From Ananas comosus (taxonomy: Eukaryota > Streptophyta > Magnoliopsida > Poales > Bromeliaceae), in assembly GCF_001540865.1 (NCBI RefSeq), contig NC_033621.1:9131986-9195985 (forward strand): 64,000 bases of DNA. The letters are read 5' to 3'. This document shows, piece after piece, positions 46,993-57,600 of this stretch. The position numbers and the translations under genes were made by a program. The notes beneath the pieces are model-generated. The model searched no databases. It was not told the origin of the DNA and worked only from the letters and a program-made list of their open reading frames with translations. Each line of letters begins with the position of its first letter. Position 1 is the stretch's first letter.

Positions 46993-47528
46993 TAGAGGTT
47001 TCCTTCTGGTAGACGAGTCTCAAGTCTACAGTATCACTGGAGCTAAAGTGCAGGTGGTTGTTAAGAACAAGGGTACCGAGCGTGACCAATACGAGAAGTC
47101 ACATGGTAATCTACTTACTTGTCAGTGACGTTCTTGATGCTGCAATGATGTGTTTGATCCTTTGACTTGCGACATCTCGGCTACTCACTGACAGGGTTGT
47201 CGTAGTTTGACTGCATAATATCATGGAGATTAGTCATCATTTTTTAGTAGTGCATGTTGGCTACCACAGGTCTATAGTAGGAGTGGGAGAGTATTCAAAA
47301 GAATCTACTGTCCTTAGTAGAAAGGTTAATGTCCTATGTGATTTATGAGATTTAGTTCAAGAACTCTCTGGCCAGAGTAAAAATGGTACATCGGAAAGAA
47401 GTTTTCGAGAATACCATATGAACTAAGGTTAAATGAATTTTACATATAACCAGTGATGGGATTTGACGAGCTACTATAATCTCCACTGTGTTGGTACTTA
47501 CAACAGAAGGATTATATCACATGCTAAC
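46993..47528. other. Unassigned sequence between element E and an A-like LTR
   Basis: No open frame or repeat family recognised. It would join the sequence from 52669 on if the LTR at 47529-52668 were removed, so both flanks were once continuous. Confidence 0.4.
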
Positions 47529-48839
47529 TGTAAGAAAGTGCATTCTCAAAATTCGAGAATTGGACTTCGCTTAGAATCGACTAATTGTCAAGTGGGTATG
47601 CTTCGGAAAAGCCGAAGAAGTCAAAAACCGAAAAAGTGCATTGCAACGGACCTTGAAGAGCAAACTGGTGAAAATCTGCACTTGGTAGATTTTTGCTCTC
47701 GGGGACTGGTCCCTGGTATGAGGGACCGATTCCCGTAAGCATTGTGTGCGGCAGAGAGGGTCTGCGCACAAGTATTGCTCTCGGGGACCGGTCCCTGCGG
47801 GGAGAGACCGGCCCCCGTACGCGTAGCCAGCGAAAAGAAGAAAAAATCGGCTAAGTCCTGAGAGTTCTGCTCTCGGGGACGGGTCCCTGGGGGGGAAAGA
47901 CCGGTCCCCATACGCGTAGGAAGCTGGGCAGAGCCCTCTGCCTACAGGAGAGGCTCTCGGGGACCGGTCCCTTTATCCCCGAGCACGAAAATTGCCCAGT
48001 CTGGGCAGTGTGAGAGAAGCAAAGTTGAGGGGCTTGGATGCAATTGTTGCATTAGTTAGGGGTATAGAGGGGAGATCACCCTCTCTCCCTCTCATTTTCA
48101 CACCCAACTCTCTCTCTCTCTCTCTCTCTAAGTTCTCTCTCCCACTCTCTTGAAGTGAAGAAGGAGAAGAAGGAAGGGAAGGAGAAGAAGGTGGAAAAGA
48201 AGGAGAAACAAGCTAGAGAAGGGCCTTGGTCATCCTTTTCTTTCTCTCCACACCATTGGAGCAAGCTTAGAGATAAGCTTTTGAACCCTACAATGGTAGA
48301 AACCTAGGGTTTGGATTTCTTGCTCTAGAAATGGTTTGATTAGAACTCTAGCATGCTTAATAGAGGTTTAAAGCTTAAATCTAGAGTTTGATTGGGATAG
48401 TTTGCATAGATGCAAACCTAGGGCTCCAAATTGGGGTTTTACGTAATAGTGAGGTTTGATCTCAATTAATGGCATCTAAACCTAATTGTTAGGTGTCTAA
48501 ACGCGTTGGCGAAGACGGATTGAGCATTCGTCAAGCCGGTGAAAAGTTATCGGCAAAACAAGACCGATTGAGCTTCGTTTCCACCTAGGAGGTTGAAGCG
48601 ACGGTGAAGCGAGTGCCGAATAGCGTTCTTAGCACCCCGATATCGTCGAAAGGTGGGTGGTGTCATCCCGAAGCAACCGGGTTCCTCTCTATGTCTTAGC
48701 ACACCATGATTTGCATCTCTTGCATGTTGCATTGTAGGATTGCATTGTTTTTCATTCCTTATGCTTTCTAATTGATATCATAGTGTGAGTTGAATGCTTG
48801 GTATTATGGATAGATGAGGATTGGGTCTTGACATTGAAT

Positions 48840-48844
48840 CCTAT
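48840..48844. repeat. Target-site duplication CCTAT, left copy
   Basis: CCTAT at 48840-48844 and 51472-51476 flanks the family-D solo LTR. Confidence 0.92.
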
Positions 48845-51471
48845 TGTCACGCCCCGGGACCGGCGGAGGCCCTCCCGGTAGCGTGCCCAGACCCGCCATA
48901 TGTCTACACATATAAGGCGTCTACAAGAAAAGCGGAAGTAAAAGCAAGAGATGGAACAAATAAAAGAAGTGAAATAACAAGCAACTAATGATATCAGAGC
49001 GAGTAAAGTTCTAACATCTATACTAATAGTAATAGAACATAACAAATACATAAAAGTAAACATAAGCCATACAGTATCAGCCTCTAATACAAAAATGGTG
49101 GTCTCTAGTACACGGGCAAAAACTCTCCACCTCTCCAAAATAAAATACAACGAGAGGTAGACCACCTAGCAAGTCGTCCTCGTAGGAAGCTAGCTCGAAG
49201 CAACTCCCTTCCCGCGGTCCCTAGCCTCACCCGGAGTGGAAGGCTCTGAAAAATATCGAAAAAAAGAGGGCGTGAGAACTATAATTTATAGTTCCCAGTG
49301 GGCAATTACTGACCTCAGCTCATGCTCCACTAGGCCCCAAAAATAAGGGTAAGCAACGATAACAATAATGATAAGCTATAATGAGCATGTAAATAAACTG
49401 CTGAAAGAAAGCACAAGTAAAATACTATACTACTATATCCCTCACAAGCATGATGTCGAAATGTTGTATATCTATTCTATCATAAGGAAAAGTAACCAAT
49501 GGCAATAGTTTACTAATACAACCCTTTATTCATACATGATGTATAAGCTCTATCATGGCAACCAAGTATACTGTGATGAAATAGGTAACGGTCAAGTATA
49601 CCACATGTCTCAACCCTATGATATATGCATGTAAATGTAATCCAACTACTATGCCTATTTAGTAGTGATTGTTCAGTCTCAAGCCGTGTCGATTTCCATT
49701 TCCAATTAGGGACCTACCCAAGGTAGTCCAGCTTGTGCCGCCTAAGTGCCTGTGGTAGCCCGACATTCCTACTCTTGGAATGTGTCTGTCCCACTCGACC
49801 CCGTAGGCTTCTCAATACCGCACGAGCGATCATAAGTCGCATAGGCTAACTCCGGAGTGCCGGCTTGTAGGGAGCGACCCTCACAAGCATGTGCGATATG
49901 GCACAAAGGGCAGCAGCAAAGTCCAAGTTTCAAGTATCCATCCTCATGTCTCTAACATGTATAGTCACTAGCATCCGAAGATCTAGTTCAAGTCACAAGG
50001 TGAAGTTTTAACATTTGCTACGCCTAGTGCCCCTTAATGATTCTTAGGCAATTTAATATTCGACATGTTTTCCAAATCCCTCAATGGCCCTATCCACTAT
50101 TCACACGCGTCCGAGCTCAATGCCGCTGATGACATTAGCTCTCTAATTCACATAGTTTCTAAATGACATCTTGGCAATATTTCAGTCACAAGTAAATGTA
50201 GGTTCACATGCATGAATCCGAACTCATTTATACTATAAGAAATGATACACGTCTCATATAGAATGCTAAATGCAACTATGGCCAATAAGCACTCTCTACT
50301 ACATAGAGATCCAAATTTCATTATATTATGGTAGGCCTTTTAAGCATTCTAAATTCACAATAAATACCAATAACAAGAATATGCATGCTTTTTCATTTAA
50401 CAACATTTAATTAAGCACAATTGAGAATTTCTCATTGTGTGGCTTGGTCAAACCCACCGAACCGTCGGCAGGGTCTTGATTCGCCGAACAAGTTGTCCCC
50501 GAGCCTCAAGATACCCTAAAAGTGATCAGCGAAGAGATACGAGAGCATTACAACCATCCATAACATCAAACATTAACCTAGGAGCAAAAGGGGCAAAACT
50601 CCAATCAAGAGGAGAAATCTTCTCCTAAGCTCCAAAAGAGAGCTAGGACCCTTCCAATCCAAGCCCTAGGAAGGGTCTAAACCAATCAATTAAGCCTCAA
50701 AAGCCCTAGATCAAAAAGCCCAAAACAACCCTAAACCTCATTTCTAGGGTTAAAACTAGCAAAGCTTCCAAAACTAAGAATCTAGAGGGGGGAACCTTGC
50801 CACATACCTCTAGGATGCTCCAATCCAATCTAATCTTCTAGGGTTGAAGATTGATCCACCACAAGGCTCCAAAAGCAAGCTCCAAGCCTCCAAAGATGGG
50901 AAATAAGGAAGGGGATGGTGCTCAAGCAAGCTCTTCCCTCTTCTTCTCCTTTTTCCTTCTCCTCTCTCTTCTCTCTCTAGAATGCAAAGGTTTGAGAGAA
51001 AATGAGAGTGAGAGGAGGAGAGGCTGCCTATAGCCTCTAAGGTAACAAATCCAGTTAGGCCCCTCAAAAACCCAAAATTATATCAGCCGAAACGGGCAGT
51101 TTTCGCCCAGAGGGACCGGTCTCTCCCCAGCAGGGACCGGTCTCTCGCTGCGAATCCGAAAAACCAGCGTTCGGGAACCGGTCTCTCCCTGCGCGGGACC
51201 GGTCTCTCACTGCGAAGACGCGTTCGGGAACCGGTCTCGCCTGCCAGGGACCGGTTGCCTCAGGCTGCCTCAACACTGCTCACTGAGGGGACCGGTCTCT
51301 CCCTCCAGGGACCGGTCCCCGAGAGTGAAAACTCTCAGGACTTGTCTAAAGTTCCAGATTTCGAACTTTTCGGGTCGGGGAACATTTTACAACCCTCCAC
51401 CAAGTGTGGAAAAGCTCGAAACACAACCAAACACTCGAACCTCGCAATTTGCAAAGGTCCAGTGTGTTACA
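48845..51471 (-). mobile_element. Solo LTR, family D (2.63 kb)
   Basis: TGTCACGCCCCGGGACC to CCAGTGTGTTACA with CCTAT on both sides. On the minus strand it has eight or so ACCGGT palindromes (51320-51113), TATA-like GCTATAGGC (about 51027), CT/GA tracts (51025-50935), donor AGAG|GTATGTGG (about 50803-50812), and the hairpin with acceptor (49296-49240). Confidence 0.92.
49240..49296 (-). promoter_or_regulatory. Conserved LTR hairpin plus splice-acceptor-like site (family D)
   Basis: On the minus strand: CCCACTGG, a 9-bp perfect inverted repeat GAACTATAAATTATAGTTC, TCACGCCC, then a T-rich stretch TTTTTTTCGATATTTTTCAG|AG. This is the strongest acceptor of the set. Confidence 0.55.
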
Positions 51472-52167
51472 CCTATAGTGCCGAGGAAAAGAGATGGACT
51501 CAATAGTTATCTAGTGACATGATGAGTAGCATGTGATTGACAAATGAACAGAACGAGTGGCATATAACGTAGTGTACAATGACACTAGTGACATATGAAC
51601 TTAGGGATAGGTGGACTCCCTAGTGATGGCTCGTTGAACAAAGAACATAGTGTAGTTAAATACTTACCCATGGACATTAGGATAGGTGGATTCCCGAGTG
51701 ACTTTTAGCCCTAGTTAATAGGTTATCCTCGAGTTGAGAGGATGGATCATACTCACAGTCTGTTTATACTTGTGGTGGTCGCGCCACACAAGTCGTCGTG
51801 CACTACGGAGTTTGGTACGAGAGGGGCAGAGTTGATGTCCCACAGACGGTCCCGGGTTTGAGAGCGAGGTGAGTCTCCTTACCATATGGGATAGCGAGGT
51901 GAGTCGTGGGCGACCCGAGGGATCGCCAAGGATTGAGTAAATAAGAGAATAGCACTGTCATTGAACATTTGCTTATTGGACATTGTAGTGAACATAGTGG
52001 CATGTTAGTAAACTACTTACTATATGATGCATGCATACATTACTCTTGATTGGGCATAGTAGCATAGTTTTCTTACTATGTCATTTACAGTTTTTATATC
52101 AATCTACCTATCTATCTGCTTTTGCCCACTCGGACCTAGTGGGGAGATCGGCGGCCAAACCCACTGG

Positions 52168-52206
52168 GAACTATGGACAATAGTTCTCACCCCACTTTGT
52201 TGCAGG
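52168..52206 (+). promoter_or_regulatory. Conserved LTR hairpin plus splice-acceptor-like site (A-like LTR)
   Basis: CCCACTGG followed by stem GAACTAT-GGACA-ATAGTTC, then CACCCCACTTTGTTGCAG|GG. Same order as in the other families. Confidence 0.5.
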
Positions 52207-52668
52207 GCCTAGTTCGAGCGCGCCGTGCGAGGATTGCGGCAAAGGTATAGCGCCCGAGCAGTAGTATAGTAGCTTTCCTTTTTGCATTAGCATCACCCTA
52301 TGTATATGAGTGAATTATGTTGGTGAGGATTTGGAGAGCTATGGATGTATTTTGGTGGTTATCTAGTAAACCATGTATTCATTTTGGAAAAGATGTAAAT
52401 GTAACTTGAGGTAAATGAATGCAATGTGATGTAATAGCTAGTAGATCTCTCTTTTGTTCACTATATGCACATGTGACTCTTGCTCTTAGTTGTTGGCACT
52501 TGTTGTGCCCTTCGTTGATTGTGTATGTATAGAATTTCTATTCCTGGGCAAATTCTTGTACACGATCTGGTCGTTTAGCCTTGGGCAGACAGGGGAGATA
52601 CTGTCCATTCGGCGTCTGTTCGACGCGCCCAAATCGGACCGAATTAGTAGCGGTCTCGGGGCGTGACA

Positions 52669-54261
52669 CTAGCTGTACCTAGAGGTTCTGATATTTGGTT
52701 ATGTTAGATTGCCACTATATGTTGCTAGACGTCACTAGTGGATTGTGAGAGCCTATAGAATAAGGAGCGATTGATAATTCTCAAGAGGTTTAGAGTCAGA
52801 ATGGTTCTGATCCATTGGAAGGAGTTCTGATGATGATTTTAATAGAGATTATCATAATGTTACTACCAGTTAGAACTGAACCTATGGGGTTACACACATA
52901 TGAAGTCGTGTGCCATTTAAGTGTGTGGATGCGATAGAAGTGTTCTATTTAATTACCGAGAACATTGTATGGTTCATAGTTTGACTATAGAACTATTTTA
53001 TAATTATGTAAAATTATAGGGATTAAGATGCAAAAGTTGTATTATGAGTTTTTGGATTATTGTAAACGACGTTACAATGAATCTAACGGATAAGATCTTA
53101 TTCAAATCGGAGATCATTATATTTGTAGGAGATATATTATGAGATATATTATGATATTTTTATTAATCTTAATTGGTTAGGAGAATCTAATTAATATATC
53201 ATAATTCGTCTAAAATTGGAAATCTTAATCAAATTAGATTTGATTTAGATATTCTTATATCATATAGGATTATGATAAAGAGAGAGGATATATATATACA
53301 CACACACATATGGGTATGAAGATTAATTAATGAAGAGAAGCATTAATTAATTATAGCCAATTTTCTCTCCCTCCTTGTCCGTAAGGTGGTGGTCTCCTCG
53401 GGTAGTGTGCCGTGCAGAGGAGTCAGCATATTCTCTTCCAAATGATCTCCGGTGTGGATCCCATTTTCTCGGTTATTTTTCTCGGTTCGTTCTGTTAGAC
53501 GCTAGCACGACCTTGGAGCGAAATATAATCCATTACGTTCAATTTTGGAGATTTGAACGACTCTTGAAAGGCTTCACCGACTTCGCGTGGATGCCGATAA
53601 AGGCCGGGCGCATGTGTGGCTACCATCGTAGAATCAATATCAATCCGATCGCAAGTAGTGTAGTTCTACCCATGGAAATGTACAATTAAATTAAGTTTAA
53701 TTGTTCAATGGTTTTAAATCACAACTCGAGGGATCCTAGGCCATTGCATGTAGATTAAATAGTTTAATCTATTTTTTGAAAGTTTTTAAAATTTTGAAAA
53801 TTAATTTCTCTTCCGTTGCAATTTTTCGGTTGCATGCATTCTTTCATAGATGATCTTGAGCTTTCCGATGAGATGATCAAGCCCGCGCACGAGTTAGATT
53901 TTTCCGGCGCTTCGACTGTAAGGTTAGTATTTTATTATTATAATTTTGAATCAAAATTTTGGTAGATTCTTGACAATGGATTTTAGGAGAGGCGGTTTTG
54001 ATGGATTTTCGTTGAAATTGAAGCTTGGAAGTCGATTTCTAAGTGATTTAGGTCCTGATTTCGCGAGCGTTTTGCTGAGAAACTTTTTCGAGCCTTTCGG
54101 AGTATTGTGGCAGCCGTACGGATAGGGAGATCAGCATCGAGCATCTCGCCGCTTCGATGATTGTTCATTTTCTTGGATTCGCGATTTAGATGGGTTCTAT
54201 ATCTCCGAAAACAGTGAGCTTCCTTCTACGTCTATTTTATATATATGTGTATATGTATATG
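52669..54261. other. AT-rich unassigned region, possibly an old LTR
   Basis: AT-rich first half with a (TA)n(CA)n microsatellite (53288-53310), then a more mixed segment (53370-53700) with a 104-codon frame of no known family, then AT-rich again. The succession of AT-rich, pyrimidine-rich and GC-richer parts resembles a copia LTR, but I find no TG/CA ends, primer site or polypurine tract. No gene supported. Confidence 0.3.
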
Positions 54262-54815
54262 GAGTGAGGCTACTATGCTATCGGAAGCACGGAGCCTTCC
54301 GTGCTTCCGGCTCTTTTTCGATGTTGCGACTTTCGAATCGTCAATCGGCTCCGTTAAACTTGATCTAGAGTATTTGGAGTACCTAGAAAATAAATTTTAT
54401 TATTTTTCGATATCATTTGCCTAGTGATCGAATGGGCTCAAAATCAACAAATTTCAATGGCCGTAGTAAGCCGTTTGCAAGTTTAACGGTGTAGAAATAT
54501 CCAAATCACGTGAAATTTTGATAGAAAATTCTTTATACTAGATAAAACAAGATCAATATATTTGATTTAAAATTTTAATGTCATATTATTACATTTTGTA
54601 AGATTTTTATTTTCAGCCGTTGATTTTGAGTCCCTTCGTTCACTAGGCAAATGATAACGTAAAATCATAAAATTTATTTTCTAGGCACTTCAAATACTCT
54701 AGATCAAGTTTAACGGAGCCGATCGACGATTCGAAAGTCGCAACATCGAAAACGAACTGGAAGCACGAAAGGCTCCGTGCTTCCGATAGCATAGTAGCCT
54801 CACTCTATGTATATG
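54252..54815. mobile_element. Mutator-type MITE with long terminal inverted repeats
   Basis: The element is 54262-54805. GAGTGAGGCTACTATGCTAT opens it, and its reverse complement closes it; the first 35 bases of each arm are identical and similarity continues for about 190 bases per arm. A perfect 10-bp duplication, TATGTATATG, flanks it (54252-54261, 54806-54815). Long inverted ends with a 9-11-bp duplication are typical of Mutator-like elements. There is no transposase. Confidence 0.9.
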
Positions 54816-55237
54816 TGTATATGTACAAGTTGCATTTGCAGGTTCATATGGCAATAGAGGTTAGTGAAAAGTGAAAATTGGATGTTGTATATGAACACTA
54901 ATGAATGTTAGATTAATTGGGCAATAAGGCATATATATGTCTATGGTGCATGCGCAGGTGCATGTATATGATATTATATGATGATAGAGAGTAGTACTAG
55001 CATGAAATTAAGTAGAAAGAATGGATTATATGAAACATATATGTATGTAGTGATCTCAGCTAGATGGTGCAAGTAATAGGTCAAATTGCTCTAATATTTT
55101 GAATTTCTATTAATTAGTACACGATTTTACATATACCAAATTAGGCCAGGAGGGGCCGTTTGACATCACATATATGGCTGTGAGTTATCTATTGTTCATC
55201 TGCATTACATATATACACTATCTAATTGCCATTTTGG
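54816..55237. other. Unassigned AT-rich spacer
   Basis: About 420 bases with no open frame, tandem repeat or recognised element. Confidence 0.4.
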
Positions 55238-55624
55238 ATTAATTTCATACAGATTCCTGCAAATATAGTGAATTGCAAATATATTCCTATAAAATTCAAC
55301 TTTCATATGTTGTCCCTACAAAAGTTCTAATATTTTTAAATATGTCCCTCTAGTTGTTACCGTTAAAACACTTTTTATTTTATAAGTGAAATGACCTTTT
55401 TGCCATCACAATATGTCGCTCCAAAAGTCCCAATATTAATTAAAGAGGGATAAAAAGGTCAATTCACCTCATTAACTAACTATGATTAAGTATTTTAGCT
55501 ATGGTTAACAATTTTTTTCTAATGGATCCTAACAGCAGGGACAAAAAGATAACAGATGAAAGTTGAACTTTATAGGAATATATTTGCAATTCACTATGTT
55601 TGTATGGACCTGTACGAAATTAAT
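55238..55624. mobile_element. MITE-like inverted-repeat element
   Basis: Two arms of about 70 bases are inverted copies: left ATTAATTTCATACAG... and right the complement of ATTAATTTCGTACAG..., both continuing through TAGTGAATTGCAAATATATT and TTCAACTTTCAT. Length is about 390 bp with no coding. Target duplication not resolved, so superfamily is open. Confidence 0.75.
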
Positions 55625-56177
55625 TGCATTTTATACGTTGATTAGTTATGTTGAAAGATACATGAGAATGATTTGTGAGCTTTTTGATAACTGATTTAGT
55701 AGCTTTAGATTAGCGAAATCCCAAGTGTGGATATATTGCTTCTATGATAATAAGCCATGAGAGGCCATTGAACATGTTTATGCATTGATTAATTGTATGG
55801 CATAAATTATGATCTATGTGTTAAAAGTCATAGGTTAGCGCGGCAGTAAAGAACAGCTTGTGAGCATTAAAAGGTATGTGATGACTCTATTATGCTATCG
55901 AAGGATCAAAGGGCAACTATGCAGGAGGGGGGGCGTTAGGGGGGGGGAAGCGGAGGGGGGGTTGGGTTGTTTTCTTTGTTTGTTTGTTTGGGTGTGTCTT
56001 TTTTCAATGTATTTTTTTTGTTGTTATTTTTGTTGTTTTTATACTATGTCTATTTGATGGATTTTTTCTTTTTTGTGTGTTTGTGGGTTATGTGTTTTGT
56101 GATCTTCTATTGTCTGAGTTTTGTCTCTTCGTTGTTTTTGCTTGTTTATTCTGATTTCTTGATTTTGATGAAGTAGT
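55625..56177. other. Spacer with G/T-rich, strand-asymmetric stretch and G-quadruplex motif
   Basis: 55927-55966 holds four G-runs (7, 9, 7 and 3 long) with loops of 5, 7 and 2 bases, fitting a G-quadruplex on the plus strand. From about 55960 to 56165 the plus strand is almost only G and T. Apparent frames here are low-complexity. No gene supported. Confidence 0.6.
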
Positions 56178-57194
56178 TGACAACTAAAAACTCAAATAAA
56201 ATTAAATTAAGATAAAAATTGCACAACCAAATATAAGAAGAAAATCAAACTCAAATAACACAAATGATTTATCTTTGTTCGGCCTTTCTGCCTACTCCAG
56301 TCCGGTCCTTCTTCTCCTTGAGGTACTGATTTCACTATCACTTGGCCTTTTGAACAGGGCAAAACCAAAGCCACTTACAATCACACAAAACTTCTTTTAC
56401 AACATCTCAATGAAGCTCATAATTATAAATCAATGAACAATTAAGACTTAGAGAATTTTTCTGAAGTTTTGTCACAAACAACATCCAAGCCCCCCTTTAA
56501 ATACACTAGTCATCATTTCAAAAATGGAACAAAAGGATAATTAAATCATAATTGATTTCAATTTGAATTTTAACCATATTTGCAAATGCATTTGAATTAA
56601 TTCCAAAATGAATTCGAATTCATACCACATTTGCAAAACTCATTTGAAATATTACTATATTGAAAAGCTCATTTGAAATTATACTAAATTCGTAAAATCC
56701 TTTTAAATTAATACTAAAATGTAAAACTTTTGAATTCATTCCCCATTTGTAAAAGCTTTTGAAATAATACCATACTTATAAAATTTATTTATATCATATT
56801 TCATATTTTTTAAATTCACACTATAAAAAAATCAATTTTGAATTTATATCATACATAAAATCACTTTCATACCATATTAAAATAATGGCTAATTTGACAT
56901 TAAGCTCAAATCAAACCCAAAAAGTGATTTGGTCAACTTGACTAGACTGATCGGCTCAAATCCGATAAATTGTAAAGAAGTCCTCCAAAATTGTTGTGGC
57001 ACTTGCATCCAATTTGGTACAATTTGATCTTGTCCGGACCAATTTGAACAATTTGTTTGAATGGTTACCTTTCATCAATTGCGGTTCGGCTTAAGCTACT
57101 TTAAATTCAATTACAACCTTAAAGTGCTAAGTAACAAATTAAATTCAAAATTTGTTTGTTATCATCAAAATTTATTATTGGATAAAATCTAACA
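56178..57194 (-). mobile_element. 3' LTR of a SIRE-like Ty1/copia element
   Basis: On the minus strand it starts TGTTAGATTTTATCC (57194) directly after the polypurine tract TCAAAAAGGGGGAGAT (57210-57195) and ends near TTGTCA at 56178. AT-rich, with the TTTGATGATAACAAA stretch common at the start of SIRE/Maximus LTRs. Length about 1.0 kb. Confidence 0.7.
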
Positions 57195-57600
57195 ATCTCC
57201 CCCTTTTTGATGATGACAGACAATTTGAAAAGATAATAAAGAAATAGATACCCCCTCAAAATAAGTACAATAAAAAAATCTTTCAATTAAAAAAACTTTT
57301 AAAATAATTTTGAGGTAACCTTTTCTTCTCTCCCTTTTGTTATCATCAAAAAAATTAATTTAAAAAGATGAATGAGGAAAAAAAAATTACACAGAAAACC
57401 TTATATCACAAAAAAACAAAGAAGATGTCGAAACAAAAGAAAAACCATAGTGCTAAGAATCCACAAAAAATACAAAAAAAAAAATTTAACAAGTGGTATT
57501 AGAAAAATTACAAAGTTTCAATATTGATTGCACTAATATTATCACATCGAATAGGAGTGTTAAAAATTAAAATCCAAAATTTAACCATTACCATTTGTCG
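57195..57600 (-). mobile_element. Remnant between gag and 3' LTR of the copia element
   Basis: AT-rich, with the polypurine tract at its LTR side (57195-57210). Protease, integrase and reverse transcriptase, which should lie here, are absent, so gag is joined almost directly to the 3' LTR. Confidence 0.6.

Larger units (their letters stand above)
47529..52668 (+). mobile_element. A-like solo LTR, interrupted by a family-D LTR
   Basis: TGTAAGAAAGTGC at 47529 to GGGGCGTGACA at 52668, flanked by CTAAC and CTAGC (one mismatch). Net length is about 2.5 kb without the insert. It shows ACCGGT palindromes (47697-47965), (CT)n (48108-48130), GA-rich tract, AAACGCGTTGGCGAAGACGG as in family A, the hairpin (52168-52186) and acceptor TTTGTTGCAG (ends about 52205). 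No primer site follows, so a solo LTR. The donor position reads GATAAGC and so is lost. Confidence 0.8.

Noticed and set aside
53375..53689. 104-codon plus frame in an AT-rich region
   Set aside because: No known motif, no start context, and embedded in LTR-like or unassigned repeat; not enough for a gene call.
55860..56176. Hydrophobic frames that look like membrane proteins
   Set aside because: The sequence is almost only G and T, which automatically gives Phe, Val, Leu, Cys and Gly; no real coding signal.
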